64,000 nucleotides of DNA from Acidobacteriota bacterium (lineage in GTDB: Bacteria; Acidobacteriota; Terriglobia; UBA7540). The stretch's first letter is position 1. Each line of letters begins with the position of its first letter. The position numbers were made by a program, and so were the translations under genes. Positions 52,654-61,914 of this stretch are shown piece by piece. The notes under the pieces are model-generated. The model searched no databases. It was not told the DNA's origin and was given only the letters and a program-made list of their open reading frames with translations. The stretch covers positions 1-64,000 of the forward strand of contig CADDZJ010000007.1 of assembly GCA_902812415.1 (NCBI GenBank), read 5' to 3'.

Positions 52654-55248
52654 GTGACGCGACGCGATTTTGTAAAGATCGGAGCGGCGGTCTTCACAGC
52701 CCGTGGAGTCGCCAGCGCCGAACAGAATTCAGGCTCTGCTTCAGAGGGCGCTCTTCACTCGCGCGAGCTGCATGGATGGAGCGCCAGGCGCATCTGGGCA
52801 ACGCCGGACGGCCTTGAACCCAATACGTACGTCTATTTTCGTCGGACGTTCGTTCTGGAAGAAATTCCGCGCGCCGAGACTCCAGTCCAGGTTTCGGCCT
52901 GCACGGAATACGCGCTTTATGTGAACGGTCACAAGGTGGGATTTGGCCCGCCCATATCCGACCCGCGACGCCGTTATTTCGACCTTCGCAATATCCAGCC
53001 TTACTTGCGCAAGGGCCGCAACGTGATGGCCGCCCGCGTTTATTCCCTGGCAACGGCTACTGAAGACACCAGAAAAGAGCGAGGATGGTTTCTGCTACAG
53101 GGCAAAATACATGATCGAAGCCGGGAAATTGCTCTTGATACCCATTCTGAGTGGAGATGCCTCGTCTCAGATGTTTGGCAGCGCGATGCGCCCAGGCAAA
53201 GTTTCCAACTGCATTATGTTGAAATCGCCGACCTTCGCAGGGAGCCTGTAGGCTGGAACGAGATCGGCTTTGATGACGCGCAATGGCGACCCGCGATCGA
53301 GCTTGCTGAGCGCGACACAGAAGGCCTGGTTCAGCGCGAAATGGGTGAGATTGATGAAGTCTTCATGCCTGTGGCGAGCGTCGCAGGCGCGGCGGAAGTC
53401 CAAAGACAAACGCAGTTTCCGATGCCGGCTCTCCAGGTGAATGCCGAGAAATTCCAGTCCATTCAAACCGTCAGGCTCGAAAACCTCTCATCGCTTGGCG
53501 CGAACCATCCTGAAGCCTCGGTCGAAACTCCCGTCGACGGGCGCGATGCCGCCATGGTTCTCGACATGGGCCGAATGGTTTTGGGCTGCCCGTTTTTTGA
53601 GGCAGAGGGCGGTGAGGGCGCAACCGTTGATGTCTCAATCTCAGAATATCTGAAAGACGGGCGCGTGCTCGCTTCCCGTGAAATCACGCCAAACGAGCGG
53701 ACGAATCTCACCGATCGCATCACGCTGCGCCCGGGCCGGAATGCGTGGCAGCGGAACGATTACAATGGATATCGCTATATTCAGCTCACGGTTCGTGGGG
53801 CGATGAAGCCTTTGACGATCCGGAAGGTTGGGACGATCGAACGCCGCTACCACTTCATGCAGGAGGCTATGTTTCGTTCGTCAAACGCCGTGCTCGACCG
53901 CATCTTTTCGGGCAGCAAATGGACGCATCGCGTCAACACGCATTGGGGCTATTGCGGCTCGGCGTGGCGCGAGCACGCGCAGTGGTCAGACCTGGCCTGG
54001 CCCGCCATGAATCTGGTTGTGTTTTCCGATCCGCCCATGATGCGCTACTATCTCCGGCAGATTGCTCTGGGCCAGAATGACGAAGGCCGCATGCAATTTC
54101 CTTATCCCGGAAATCTCGGAATCGAGTTGCCGGAGCAGACCATGTGGCTGGCGGACGACTTGTGGAAATGCGGCCTCTATTTCAACGATCTCAAGCTGGT
54201 CAGCGACCTGCTCCCCGCGATGGAGAAGGCCAATAAATGGTTCAGGAAGCATACGACTTCACGGGGATTGATCACGACTGAAAACTGGCCCAGGATGTGG
54301 CTGGTGATTGATTGGGGATATCCGTACGTCAATAACCCGGCGCCAGGTGAACTGGCGACTTTGAACCTGATCTATTACAACTTTCTCCGCTCCGTGGAAC
54401 GCTGCGCTCATCTCATTGGGGAAGAAGTCATCCGGAAGAGTTTCGAGAGGCAGGCGGATTCGCTGCGCGAAACGATTCAGGAAGTGTTTTTCGACGCCGA
54501 TGAAGGCCGCTATTATGAAAAGCCCCAGCGGCAAGCTCCCTCTCAGTTCGCCGGCGCTCTCGCCGTGAAATACGGTGTCGTGCCTGAACGGTATCGCCAG
54601 CAAGTGTTCCAGTCCGCCACAGGCTCGGAGTTGCGGCCCGGGAAAGCCAGTCCCTGGTTCATGTATAGCGTCCTGGAAGCTTTCGCACAGGCCGGGCGAT
54701 ACACCGATGCTGTTTCGGCGATCTGCCGCTATTGGAGTTCGTTTCTCAACGCCGGAGCAACCGTTTACTGGGAGCTCTGGAACATTCCGGGCGAGGATGT
54801 ACATCCGATTCCCGGCTACACGCGCGAAATGGCGGCGCGCACGATCACCTATTCAAGCGGGCCGGCACCTTACGTGGTGAATTACATTCTGGGAGTGGAG
54901 CCCCTCGCGCCAGGGTTTCAGGAAGCTCTGATCGCGCCTCACTACAGCGGGCTTGAGTTTGCGGAGGGAGAAGCGCCGACGCCTTTCGGAGCTATCCGGG
55001 TGCGCTGGCAGCGCAATCCGGCTGCGAAGATGACCGAGGTTTATGTAACCGTTCCGGAAGGCGTCAAGGCTCAGATGCGGCTTCCGTTCGATAAAACCGA
55101 GCCGATCGTTTGGGTGAACGAGCAGGCGCTTTACAATAGGCGGCAATTCTTCAAGAATCCGCTCATCGAAAAAGCCACGCAGGCGGAAGATTTCCTTCAA
55201 TTTCAGATCGCGCCAGGGTCTTATTATTTCAAAAGCAGCGCCATGTGA
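52654..55248 (+). CDS. Exported alpha-L-rhamnosidase, GH78
   Basis: 864 residues from the GTG at 52654, which yields the Tat signal MTRRDFVKIGAAVF; the upstream GTG at 52606 would start inside a terminator. N-terminal beta-sandwich domains include YFRRTFVLEEIP and YALYVNGHKVGFGPP. The (alpha/alpha)6 catalytic barrel follows, with CGSAWREHAQWSDLAWPAMN, which corresponds to the GH78 acid-residue loop, and AGATVYWELWNIPGED. A C-terminal beta domain begins near GVEPLAPGFQEALIAPHYSG. It cleaves terminal alpha-L-rhamnose from glycans or glycosides. No strong ribosome-binding site is seen for either start. Confidence 0.88.
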   Translation: MTRRDFVKIGAAVFTARGVASAEQNSGSASEGALHSRELHGWSARRIWATPDGLEPNTYVYFRRTFVLEEIPRAETPVQVSACTEYALYVNGHKVGFGPPISDPRRRYFDLRNIQPYLRKGRNVMAARVYSLATATEDTRKERGWFLLQGKIHDRSREIALDTHSEWRCLVSDVWQRDAPRQSFQLHYVEIADLRREPVGWNEIGFDDAQWRPAIELAERDTEGLVQREMGEIDEVFMPVASVAGAAEVQRQTQFPMPALQVNAEKFQSIQTVRLENLSSLGANHPEASVETPVDGRDAAMVLDMGRMVLGCPFFEAEGGEGATVDVSISEYLKDGRVLASREITPNERTNLTDRITLRPGRNAWQRNDYNGYRYIQLTVRGAMKPLTIRKVGTIERRYHFMQEAMFRSSNAVLDRIFSGSKWTHRVNTHWGYCGSAWREHAQWSDLAWPAMNLVVFSDPPMMRYYLRQIALGQNDEGRMQFPYPGNLGIELPEQTMWLADDLWKCGLYFNDLKLVSDLLPAMEKANKWFRKHTTSRGLITTENWPRMWLVIDWGYPYVNNPAPGELATLNLIYYNFLRSVERCAHLIGEEVIRKSFERQADSLRETIQEVFFDADEGRYYEKPQRQAPSQFAGALAVKYGVVPERYRQQVFQSATGSELRPGKASPWFMYSVLEAFAQAGRYTDAVSAICRYWSSFLNAGATVYWELWNIPGEDVHPIPGYTREMAARTITYSSGPAPYVVNYILGVEPLAPGFQEALIAPHYSGLEFAEGEAPTPFGAIRVRWQRNPAAKMTEVYVTVPEGVKAQMRLPFDKTEPIVWVNEQALYNRRQFFKNPLIEKATQAEDFLQFQIAPGSYYFKSSAM

Positions 55249-55301
55249 AAGATGGTGGTGGCGCGGGTGACAAAGTTCATAGTATTGTCATCAAACAGCG
55301 C

Positions 55302-56819
55302 ATGAGACCCTGGCGTTTTCTTTTTTTCCTCTTCGCGCTCGGCCTTGCAGCCACAGCGCGGCCCCTTACGCGCGAACTGCCGCCGCTTGTGCCGCCCCCG
55401 CAGCCGGTGGCGGTGCCGACGCCGGCGGTTGAAACCCTTTCGAATGGTCTAAAGGTCGTCATCCTCGAACGCCACACCCTTCCGATCGTCACGCTGACGC
55501 TTGCTGTTCGCGCCGGAGCCGAGGCCGATCCGCCCGGGTTCCCGGGCACGGCGCAGTTTGTGGCGTCGCTGCTGAATGAAGGAACCACGGATCGAAGCGC
55601 CTTCGAGATGGCGGAGGCTCTTGACGGCGCGGGCGGAAGCCTGGATACCGAAGCCGAGTGGAATGATTCTTACGCCAGTCTCAGCGTCTTGAGCGACCAC
55701 ACGCCGCTGGCTTTCGATCTGCTCTCCGATATGATCATCCGCCCCGCCTTCGCTCCGGACGAGGTTGAACGCATCCGTCGGCAGACCCTCTCCGCGCTCA
55801 GCATTCTGCGGCATGATCCGCAGTATCTGGCTGACGCACTCTTTGAGAGAGTAGCTTTTTGGGGAACGCCTTACAGTCATCCGGCCGACGGGGTGGAAGA
55901 ATCCATACGACGCCTCACGCCGGCCGACCTTCACGCCTTTCATGCCCGGTATTATCGCCCTTCCAATGCCATCCTGATTGCAGTAGGGGATCTAAACCCG
56001 AATCGAGCCATGAGCCTTGCCCGGAAATTTTTCGGCGGGTGGGCGAACGGGAGCCTTCAAGAAGAGACCCGTAGGGTGAGTCCTGCTCAGACGAATGTGC
56101 CGCTGAAGGGCATGGCACAACAACCGGAATCAGCGAGCATTGGCCAACGCCAGGTGATCGTCATCGATGACCCTCATGCCGTCCAGACAGAAATTCGCAT
56201 TGGCCATCCCGCCATCAGCCGGGCGAGTCCTGATTACGGTGCGCTGACGATCGCCAATCAGGTGCTCGGCGGGCCGGCGGAGAATCTTCTATTTAGCGTC
56301 CTCCGCAGCCGTCGGGGGCTGGTTTATACGGCATCCAGCGAACTCCTCTGTTATCGTGATGCGGGCGCCTGGGAAGTAAAGACCTCGACGCGCACCGACG
56401 AGACGCTCAAGACCGTGGAGCTGATTCTCGATCAGATGAAACGCCTGCGCGAGCATTCCATTCGCCCTGAAGAGTTGAAGGTGGCTCAGGATTATCTGGT
56501 GGGGCATATGGCGCTGGATTTTGAAACTTCACAGCAGGTTGCCGGGCAGTTGCTGAAGCTTCTCATCGACGGCTTGCCGCTGGACTATTGGAGCCGCTAC
56601 CCGCAGGAAATCCGTAGCCTGACGGAAAACGACGTTTGGCAAGCTGCGCGCGAGTACTTCAATCCACGCACGGCCGAGATTGTGCTGGTCGGCAACGCTC
56701 AGAACTTCAAGAAAGACTTGAAGAAATTTGGCCTGGTGCGCATCATTCCTCTGGATGAGGTGGATTTGGCTTCGGCAACCCTCGAGCAGCCTGCGGGCGG
56801 CGTCGTAAGCCGCCATTGA
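55302..56819 (+). CDS. M16-family peptidase homologue lacking the HxxEH zinc motif
   Basis: 505 residues from the ATG at 55302, which begins a signal peptide (MRPWRFLFFLFALGLAATAR); a GTG at 55245 overlapping the rhamnosidase stop is the alternative. Two M16 half-domains are visible. Where active enzymes have HFLEH, this one has PGTAQFVASLLNEGT, so no zinc site. The C-terminal RSRRGLVYTASSELLCYRDA matches the substrate-binding R-x-Y region of non-catalytic M16 subunits. Such proteins normally pair with an active partner encoded next door, but none is found here. Probably periplasmic; role uncertain. Confidence 0.85.
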   Translation: MRPWRFLFFLFALGLAATARPLTRELPPLVPPPQPVAVPTPAVETLSNGLKVVILERHTLPIVTLTLAVRAGAEADPPGFPGTAQFVASLLNEGTTDRSAFEMAEALDGAGGSLDTEAEWNDSYASLSVLSDHTPLAFDLLSDMIIRPAFAPDEVERIRRQTLSALSILRHDPQYLADALFERVAFWGTPYSHPADGVEESIRRLTPADLHAFHARYYRPSNAILIAVGDLNPNRAMSLARKFFGGWANGSLQEETRRVSPAQTNVPLKGMAQQPESASIGQRQVIVIDDPHAVQTEIRIGHPAISRASPDYGALTIANQVLGGPAENLLFSVLRSRRGLVYTASSELLCYRDAGAWEVKTSTRTDETLKTVELILDQMKRLREHSIRPEELKVAQDYLVGHMALDFETSQQVAGQLLKLLIDGLPLDYWSRYPQEIRSLTENDVWQAAREYFNPRTAEIVLVGNAQNFKKDLKKFGLVRIIPLDEVDLASATLEQPAGGVVSRH

Positions 56820-56877
56820 CGCCCGCATCAGCCCCGTGCAGCAACGGACAATCTTTCGAGTCCGTAAAGGAATTTCC

Positions 56878-57858
56878 ATGAAAAGGCTCGCGCTTGCCAT
56901 TCTGGGATTGGCAGCCCTAGCCGTTCTGGCGGAGGGCGTGATCAGCCTGGAGATGCCTCTGCATCAGCCCGGCCATCTTTTCGCGCAGCTCTTCGCGCTG
57001 GCCCTCACGCTTGGAGCCTTTGCAGCCCTCACGGACTCCCGCATGGTTAAATGGCTTCGGCATCAGGCTGCCCAGTCAACGCGCGACGCCATCGTTCTCC
57101 CGCTTCCCTTGTTGCTTCCATATTTCATCGAAGCGTTCGGCTCAGAAACATTTTCGTGGCGAGGAGTGGGAAAGCTGACGGCCTACATTCTGGTTCCCAC
57201 ACTGCTCCTGCTGCCTGACCGCTTGCGCGCGGCGACGCGTGTCGGTTGGCGCGATTTTGCGGCCATGCTGGCGCTTGGCGCCCCGGTTTCCGCCGGCTGG
57301 CTGCACGGCATCTGGTTTGCCTTTGGCGGCGCTCCTTTCTTCCGCCCGCTTTATTCAGTTTGCGCCGGAGGCTATGCCTTCCTGGCCGTTCGCAACTTGC
57401 AGGACGTAGGCTATCGCCTGTTGCTCCGCAAGCAGGATTTCATACACGGCCTGGCGAATTTTGCGGGTTTTGCCATTGTCGGCATTCCGCTGGGCTACGT
57501 TCTTCACTTCATTCACTTTCACAACGGTCATGCTTCAGTGGCGAGCTTTGCCGTCGATTTTATTGGCATATACATTACGATAGCAATACCAGAAGAATTT
57601 CTGTTCCGAGGCATTCTGCAGAACTTCCTGGAAAAGAGTTTCGAGGGGCAGGGAAGAGGAAGAAAGGCCCTGATCATTGCGTCGGTAGTATTTGGCGCAT
57701 CACACTTTCACCATCCGCCTGTGCCGAACTGGCGATATTGCATCATGGCCACGGTTGCAGGCCTGTTCTACGGCAACGCTTATCGCGAGCGGAGGCGGCT
57801 TTCTGCCTCCGCCTTCACTCATGCCTTGGTGGACGCCACATGGCGCTTCTGGTTCTGA
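56878..57858 (+). CDS. CPBP-family intramembrane metalloprotease
   Basis: 326 residues, about eight membrane helices. The three CPBP/CAAX-protease motifs are visible: IPEEFLFRGILQNFL (Glu239/Glu240 and Arg), FGASHFHH and FTHALVDATW. The ATG at 56878 follows AAAGGA and starts with a hydrophobic segment MKRLALAILGLAALAVLAEG. Prokaryotic members cleave membrane or peptide substrates and some serve in bacteriocin immunity; the substrate here is unknown. 58 bp after the M16-like gene, same strand. Confidence 0.9.
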   Translation: MKRLALAILGLAALAVLAEGVISLEMPLHQPGHLFAQLFALALTLGAFAALTDSRMVKWLRHQAAQSTRDAIVLPLPLLLPYFIEAFGSETFSWRGVGKLTAYILVPTLLLLPDRLRAATRVGWRDFAAMLALGAPVSAGWLHGIWFAFGGAPFFRPLYSVCAGGYAFLAVRNLQDVGYRLLLRKQDFIHGLANFAGFAIVGIPLGYVLHFIHFHNGHASVASFAVDFIGIYITIAIPEEFLFRGILQNFLEKSFEGQGRGRKALIIASVVFGASHFHHPPVPNWRYCIMATVAGLFYGNAYRERRRLSASAFTHALVDATWRFWF

Positions 57859-57971
57859 ATCCATAACGGGGGCGCTAAAAAACTGGCAGAGCGGGCTGGA
57901 TTTGGATTATAGTCAATCGTGTTAAAGTCGCTGTTCCGGCGGATTTCATGAATTGCATAAGGAGGGTTGGA

Positions 57972-58361
57972 ATGAAACGGATCTTGGCAGCATGTCTTGC
58001 TGTTTTTACGTTCTCGTGCCTGGCGATTCTGCCGCGCGCGGCTGCGGAGTCTTCGCAGGCTCCTCTGACCGGCACATGGCAGTGTCAATCGCACGGCGGA
58101 TCGCAGGGCGATATGTCCTTCACTTTGGACCTTCAACAAAACGGCGAAAACGTGACCGGCTCAGTCTCCTCACCCCTGGGAGACGCCGACATCGCTTCAG
58201 GAAGCTTTAAGAGTCACCATCTGCGCATCCAGATTAACGGCGCTGATACGGCCTATATTCTCACTGCGGACTATCAGAATGGCAGGCTGGTAGGCGCCTG
58301 GCACACGACGAATACAGGCGAGAAGGGAACCTGGGAAGGGAAGAAGCAGGCGAACAATTAA
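57972..58361 (+). CDS. Small exported beta-rich protein
   Basis: 129 residues from the ATG at 57972, where AAGGAGGG gives ideal spacing. Signal peptide MKRILAACLAVFTFSCLAIL ... AAA. The mature part reads LTGTWQCQSHGG, then MSFTLDLQQNGENVTGSVSS, then LVGAWHTTNTGEKGTWEGKK: alternating strands of a small barrel, as in many exported acidobacterial proteins. No catalytic motif. Monocistronic, convergent with the retropepsin-like gene. Confidence 0.8.
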   Translation: MKRILAACLAVFTFSCLAILPRAAAESSQAPLTGTWQCQSHGGSQGDMSFTLDLQQNGENVTGSVSSPLGDADIASGSFKSHHLRIQINGADTAYILTADYQNGRLVGAWHTTNTGEKGTWEGKKQANN

Positions 58362-58465
58362 TCTGGCTGGCGATTCGTAATTCCCTTTCGCCGTGTCGTC
58401 GCGGCGCGCGCCGCGCGCACGATGCCTGCTTCAGGTGAGTCTGCGGGAGAAAGCGGGGAAATTCG

Positions 58466-58536
58466 CTGTAGCGGCGATGTCCCCATCGCCGAAGCGATAG
58501 AAAATAAGGGCCGGCGGTGAGGACACCGCCGCAACA
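58466..58536. repeat. Hairpin repeat, CTGTAGCGGCGATG type
   Basis: CTGTAGCGGCGATGTCCCCA ... TCGCCG and GGCGGTGAGGACACCGCC form two adjacent hairpins, as in the interior of the 121-bp MITE, but the MITE ends are missing. Confidence 0.5.
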
Positions 58537-58579
58537 AGAGCGCTTTTTACACAGATGCGAACGCCGCATGCCCCTATAC

Positions 58580-59797
58580 TCATAGCTTTGCGACGTATAG
58601 TTGGTGTCCGTCGGGAGGGAAGAATATTCGACGGCCTTCCATCCAAGGGACGCCGATCACGCCATGTTGTTTAAGGGGTATGATGTCGTCCGGGTCGTGC
58701 GGCATTTTGACAATCGTAAAATCGGTCTGCATCTCGTCAGCGCCTTCTACGGCTAATGTGCCTGCGAAACCTTGAAAGACCTCCATCCGACCTGCCGCAA
58801 CCGGGCTTCTTAAGCGTTGTTCAAGAGAAAAGCTATTCTCGACAGTCCTTGCCACTTCGGGGGTAATCAGGTTGCCAGCCGCACCGCTATCCAGCAAAAA
58901 CCATCCCTGCGCGCGGCGATTCACCGATGCCATGACAAAACACTTACCGCCATCCCAAACAAGGCCAACAGCCTGGAATGGCTTGTCCGCGGCTTGAGCT
59001 TGCTTCACCGTCAGGGCGGAGTCCGTATACACCCGCAGCGCGCGGCTTTTAAAATCCAGTTCGAATCCATAGCCGCGAAATGCGTCAAACGGCGACAAGA
59101 TGCCTGCTACCTTGAAGTTGGCGGATAGCGTGGCGGCTTCCACCCGCCAGTTGCGAATGCTCAGACTTCCCAATTGAAGACGTTCGATGCACAAAGGCGT
59201 CAAGCCGAGCCGGTTGCCACCCGCATCACGCACGGTCCGCGCCGGCTTCTCGGGGCAGGCAATGCCAGCGCGCTCACAGAAGGAGCGATTCAAAATGGAA
59301 CTGGGAGCCCCGGTATCGAGAATGAAATATTGCGGTTTCAGGCGGTTCAGAGAGGCCTGAACAATAGGAAGGCCTTGCTTGATCTCAAAGATCGCTTCCG
59401 CGACGGGGGGAAATTCAACGCTTTGAGACGCCTGCCCCAATCGCGCCAAATGCGCCAGGGCGCACGCTTCCTGACGAATGCGGCTGCGGCGAGAAAGCGT
59501 GTGATTAGCACACAGCGATTCAAGTTCTGGAGCAGCGGCGGCAAGGCCCAAGGTATGCCGAAGGGCTCGCGCCAGTAAGAGATGAAGCTTGGGCTCGCGT
59601 CGCAGAAAGTCTGCCCTGTTGCTTGCCGCCAGGCGTTCGAGGGCATCCCTGTCATGGCGACGGATGGCCAGCACCAGCCGGCCCAGAGCGGCGTCACGAT
59701 CTGCGCTGCTCTTTTCCAGCGCCGCCAGGATTTCTTCCGCTTCGTCGAGTCTTCCTGCCGAAAGTTCTGCCTGAAGCCGCGCAAAAAGGCTGGCCAA
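58580..59797 (-). CDS. Two-domain retropepsin-like aspartic protease
   Basis: 405 residues. Residues 1-135 are helical, TPR-like. Two aspartic-protease halves follow, each with its own motif: ILDTGAPSS with Asp161 and LLDSGAAGN with Asp303. A single chain therefore carries both catalytic aspartates of a clan-AA enzyme, unlike most bacterial retropepsin-like proteins, which dimerise. No signal peptide is visible, so cytoplasmic unless the start is further upstream. The TTG at 59797 is preceded by GGGAGAGG. It is the same-strand gene just downstream (121 bp) of the radical SAM cluster, hence a conceivable peptide-processing enzyme. Confidence 0.78.
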   Translation of the reverse strand: MASLFARLQAELSAGRLDEAEEILAALEKSSADRDAALGRLVLAIRRHDRDALERLAASNRADFLRREPKLHLLLARALRHTLGLAAAAPELESLCANHTLSRRSRIRQEACALAHLARLGQASQSVEFPPVAEAIFEIKQGLPIVQASLNRLKPQYFILDTGAPSSILNRSFCERAGIACPEKPARTVRDAGGNRLGLTPLCIERLQLGSLSIRNWRVEAATLSANFKVAGILSPFDAFRGYGFELDFKSRALRVYTDSALTVKQAQAADKPFQAVGLVWDGGKCFVMASVNRRAQGWFLLDSGAAGNLITPEVARTVENSFSLEQRLRSPVAAGRMEVFQGFAGTLAVEGADEMQTDFTIVKMPHDPDDIIPLKQHGVIGVPWMEGRRIFFPPDGHQLYVAKL

Positions 59798-59918
59798 TGT
59801 GCCTCTCCCGAAGATGCTTCGGGTCGGATCGTGATAACCCTCCTTGCATTATAGCGAACTCAGCCAACTGTCGAGGGCCGAAGGGAATCCGGATGCGGGG
59901 TCGGACAGCGTTTCCCGA

Positions 59919-61883
59919 TCAGGCGGGCTGTGCCTGGGCAGGCACTTCCTGCGGAACTTCGGTTTTTCCCAGGACGTAACTCCTCAGTTCCTCGGTGGTC
60001 CGGGGCCGACGGCCAATGGGGAGCGTCAAAAGATAATTACCTTCGGCCATGAGCACATCAGCCGCCACCAGTTCGTCAATCACGCGGTCGAGCGTGCCGT
60101 CGGCAACTTCCCTCGGATACCGAGCGGAAAGGTCAGCGGCCAGTGTCCGGCGGCTGCTGATTTCGTCGCAAAGCAGAACCACGTCCTGGTGCAGGTCGGC
60201 GAGATGCAAATAGCGACCTTCGTCCTGCCGGGTGTCGGTGACGCGGAGGAAACCGGCGCCGATCATGTACTCATAGAGCGGTGGCTGTTTTTGCCGGTGG
60301 GCAGCCTGCCAGGAGTCAATCAGGGCTTCCATGGTCTTCATGTAGTCCCCAGCGGGTGGAATCCGATTGGATCGGAAGCTGAAAAAATAGGCAATCTTTT
60401 GAGGGTCCGCCAGTCCTGCAGGAAGATTGAAAGCGTAGTCCGGCCGGATCATGTGAGTCTCCACCCCGAAACTCTCTCTTTTCTCATACAGGGGCGCGAA
60501 CCGGTGCATCTCAATCGGAACAATGTTATTGATGGGCGGCTGCAGGTGGCGGAGATGCGGGATGAGACGCGCCATCTCAAAGTACCATTCCGCCTGCTCG
60601 CCCGGGAAGCAGGCCAGGATATTATACGAGGCGTCGATCCCGTACTCCTTGCACCAGCGCAGGAACTGGACGTGCCGGATGGCCATGGTCCCCTTTTTCA
60701 TAAGCTGGAGCAAGGGCGTGGAAAAGGATTCGATTCCCGGCTGGATCATGGCGACGCCGGCTTCGCGCATGAGCTTGATCTGCCCTTTTTTCATGTCAGC
60801 GCGAACTTCGTAGAAGATCTCAAGGTCAAGGTCCAACTCTTTCAGGCGGCGAAAGAGTTCATTGCAGTGCCATCGTGAGATGATCCAATCGGTTGCTGTG
60901 AGCCGAACGACGCCGTATCGCGCGGAGAGCGTCACAATTTCACGGATGACGCGGTCAACGTCCTTGGCTCGGAAACCCATCAGCTCCGGATTGATCCCGC
61001 AGAATACGCAGTGATTCTTTGCGCCCCACCAGCAACCTCGTGAACTCTCAAACGGGATAAATTCGATGTTGAAGACCCGGCCGGTCTCTTTGAATAGTCT
61101 TTCCTTTTCCGCAAAGAAGTCATCGTAGTCAGGCGAGGGACTTTCGTTCATGTTGGCGAGCGGCCTTCCGGGGATCAGGACCAATTCGCCGTTGATGACG
61201 CTCGTAACTCCCGGAATTCCATCCGTGGGCTCGCCGGCCTTGACTCGCTTCAAATAGGCGCGAAACGATTCTTCCGCTTCGCCCATAAACACATGGTCGA
61301 TAATGTGCGGCAGAGCGCGATGATATTCCTGGCCCATCTCGCCGTCGAAACATGCGCCGCCCATCAGGACCTGAATTTCGGGCCGAACTTTCTTGATGCG
61401 GTTTGCCAGAGCGATGCTGCTCATCACCTGATTGAACGTGGCGGTGAAGCCCACAATATCGGGGTTCGCGCTCAGGACGCGCTCCAACACTTTATCGAGA
61501 AACTGAGGAACCTCCTCGTCGCGCAGATGCCTCAGGAAATTGAGATCGGCAAATCGCGTCTTCCACGGGTCGCGTTTTGACTCATTCTGGTAGCCCTCGC
61601 TCAGAATTCGCAGGTATTCATCGCTCTGCAACGTTTCTTTGCCGAAAACATCAACCGAAAAGAGGTGCTCTGAAAGGCCATAAAGCTGGCGTTCATCCGC
61701 GAAGCGGCCGGCAACTTCAAAGCCTACGCTTGCGGCCATGTCGAGATTGGCGTAGAAAACCTGCACCGGGACGTTATTTTCAACGCAGAGCTGGCGCAGA
61801 ATGGCCAACGCAATGGAGGGCCGCTGTCCGGTGGCCCACGGCATATCCAGGAAAAGTACACGCGGTTTCTCGATGCCTGCCAT
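59919..61883 (-). CDS. RiPP-maturation radical SAM protein with B12-binding domain
   Basis: 654 residues. The N-terminal third (1-240) looks like a cobalamin-binding Rossmann domain (PDIVGFTATFNQ, EIQVLMGGACFDGEMG, VFMGEAEESF). The radical SAM core carries the unusual cysteine spacing CX7CX2C (near residues 284-295) in SSRGCWWGAKNHCVFCGIN. This is the signature of the RiPP-maturation radical SAM/C-methyltransferase family; known members methylate carbon atoms of precursor peptides. A C-terminal domain of about 200 residues follows. AGGAG precedes the ATG. It is the third of three radical SAM genes on this strand, 31 bp after its neighbour. No precursor peptide gene is visible nearby. Confidence 0.88.
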   Translation of the reverse strand: MAGIEKPRVLFLDMPWATGQRPSIALAILRQLCVENNVPVQVFYANLDMAASVGFEVAGRFADERQLYGLSEHLFSVDVFGKETLQSDEYLRILSEGYQNESKRDPWKTRFADLNFLRHLRDEEVPQFLDKVLERVLSANPDIVGFTATFNQVMSSIALANRIKKVRPEIQVLMGGACFDGEMGQEYHRALPHIIDHVFMGEAEESFRAYLKRVKAGEPTDGIPGVTSVINGELVLIPGRPLANMNESPSPDYDDFFAEKERLFKETGRVFNIEFIPFESSRGCWWGAKNHCVFCGINPELMGFRAKDVDRVIREIVTLSARYGVVRLTATDWIISRWHCNELFRRLKELDLDLEIFYEVRADMKKGQIKLMREAGVAMIQPGIESFSTPLLQLMKKGTMAIRHVQFLRWCKEYGIDASYNILACFPGEQAEWYFEMARLIPHLRHLQPPINNIVPIEMHRFAPLYEKRESFGVETHMIRPDYAFNLPAGLADPQKIAYFFSFRSNRIPPAGDYMKTMEALIDSWQAAHRQKQPPLYEYMIGAGFLRVTDTRQDEGRYLHLADLHQDVVLLCDEISSRRTLAADLSARYPREVADGTLDRVIDELVAADVLMAEGNYLLTLPIGRRPRTTEELRSYVLGKTEVPQEVPAQAQPA

Positions 61884-61914
61884 GGAGATCTCCTGCTTTA
61901 AAGGTTTCGTTCAA

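Noticed and set aside
3302-58536. Clusters of palindromic repeats considered as a CRISPR array
   Set aside because: Units are dispersed, not regularly spaced, and there are no unique spacers or cas genes.
59844-60878. 344-codon open frame antisense to the B12-type radical SAM gene
   Set aside because: The minus strand holds the CX7CX2C enzyme; the plus frame lacks any domain.
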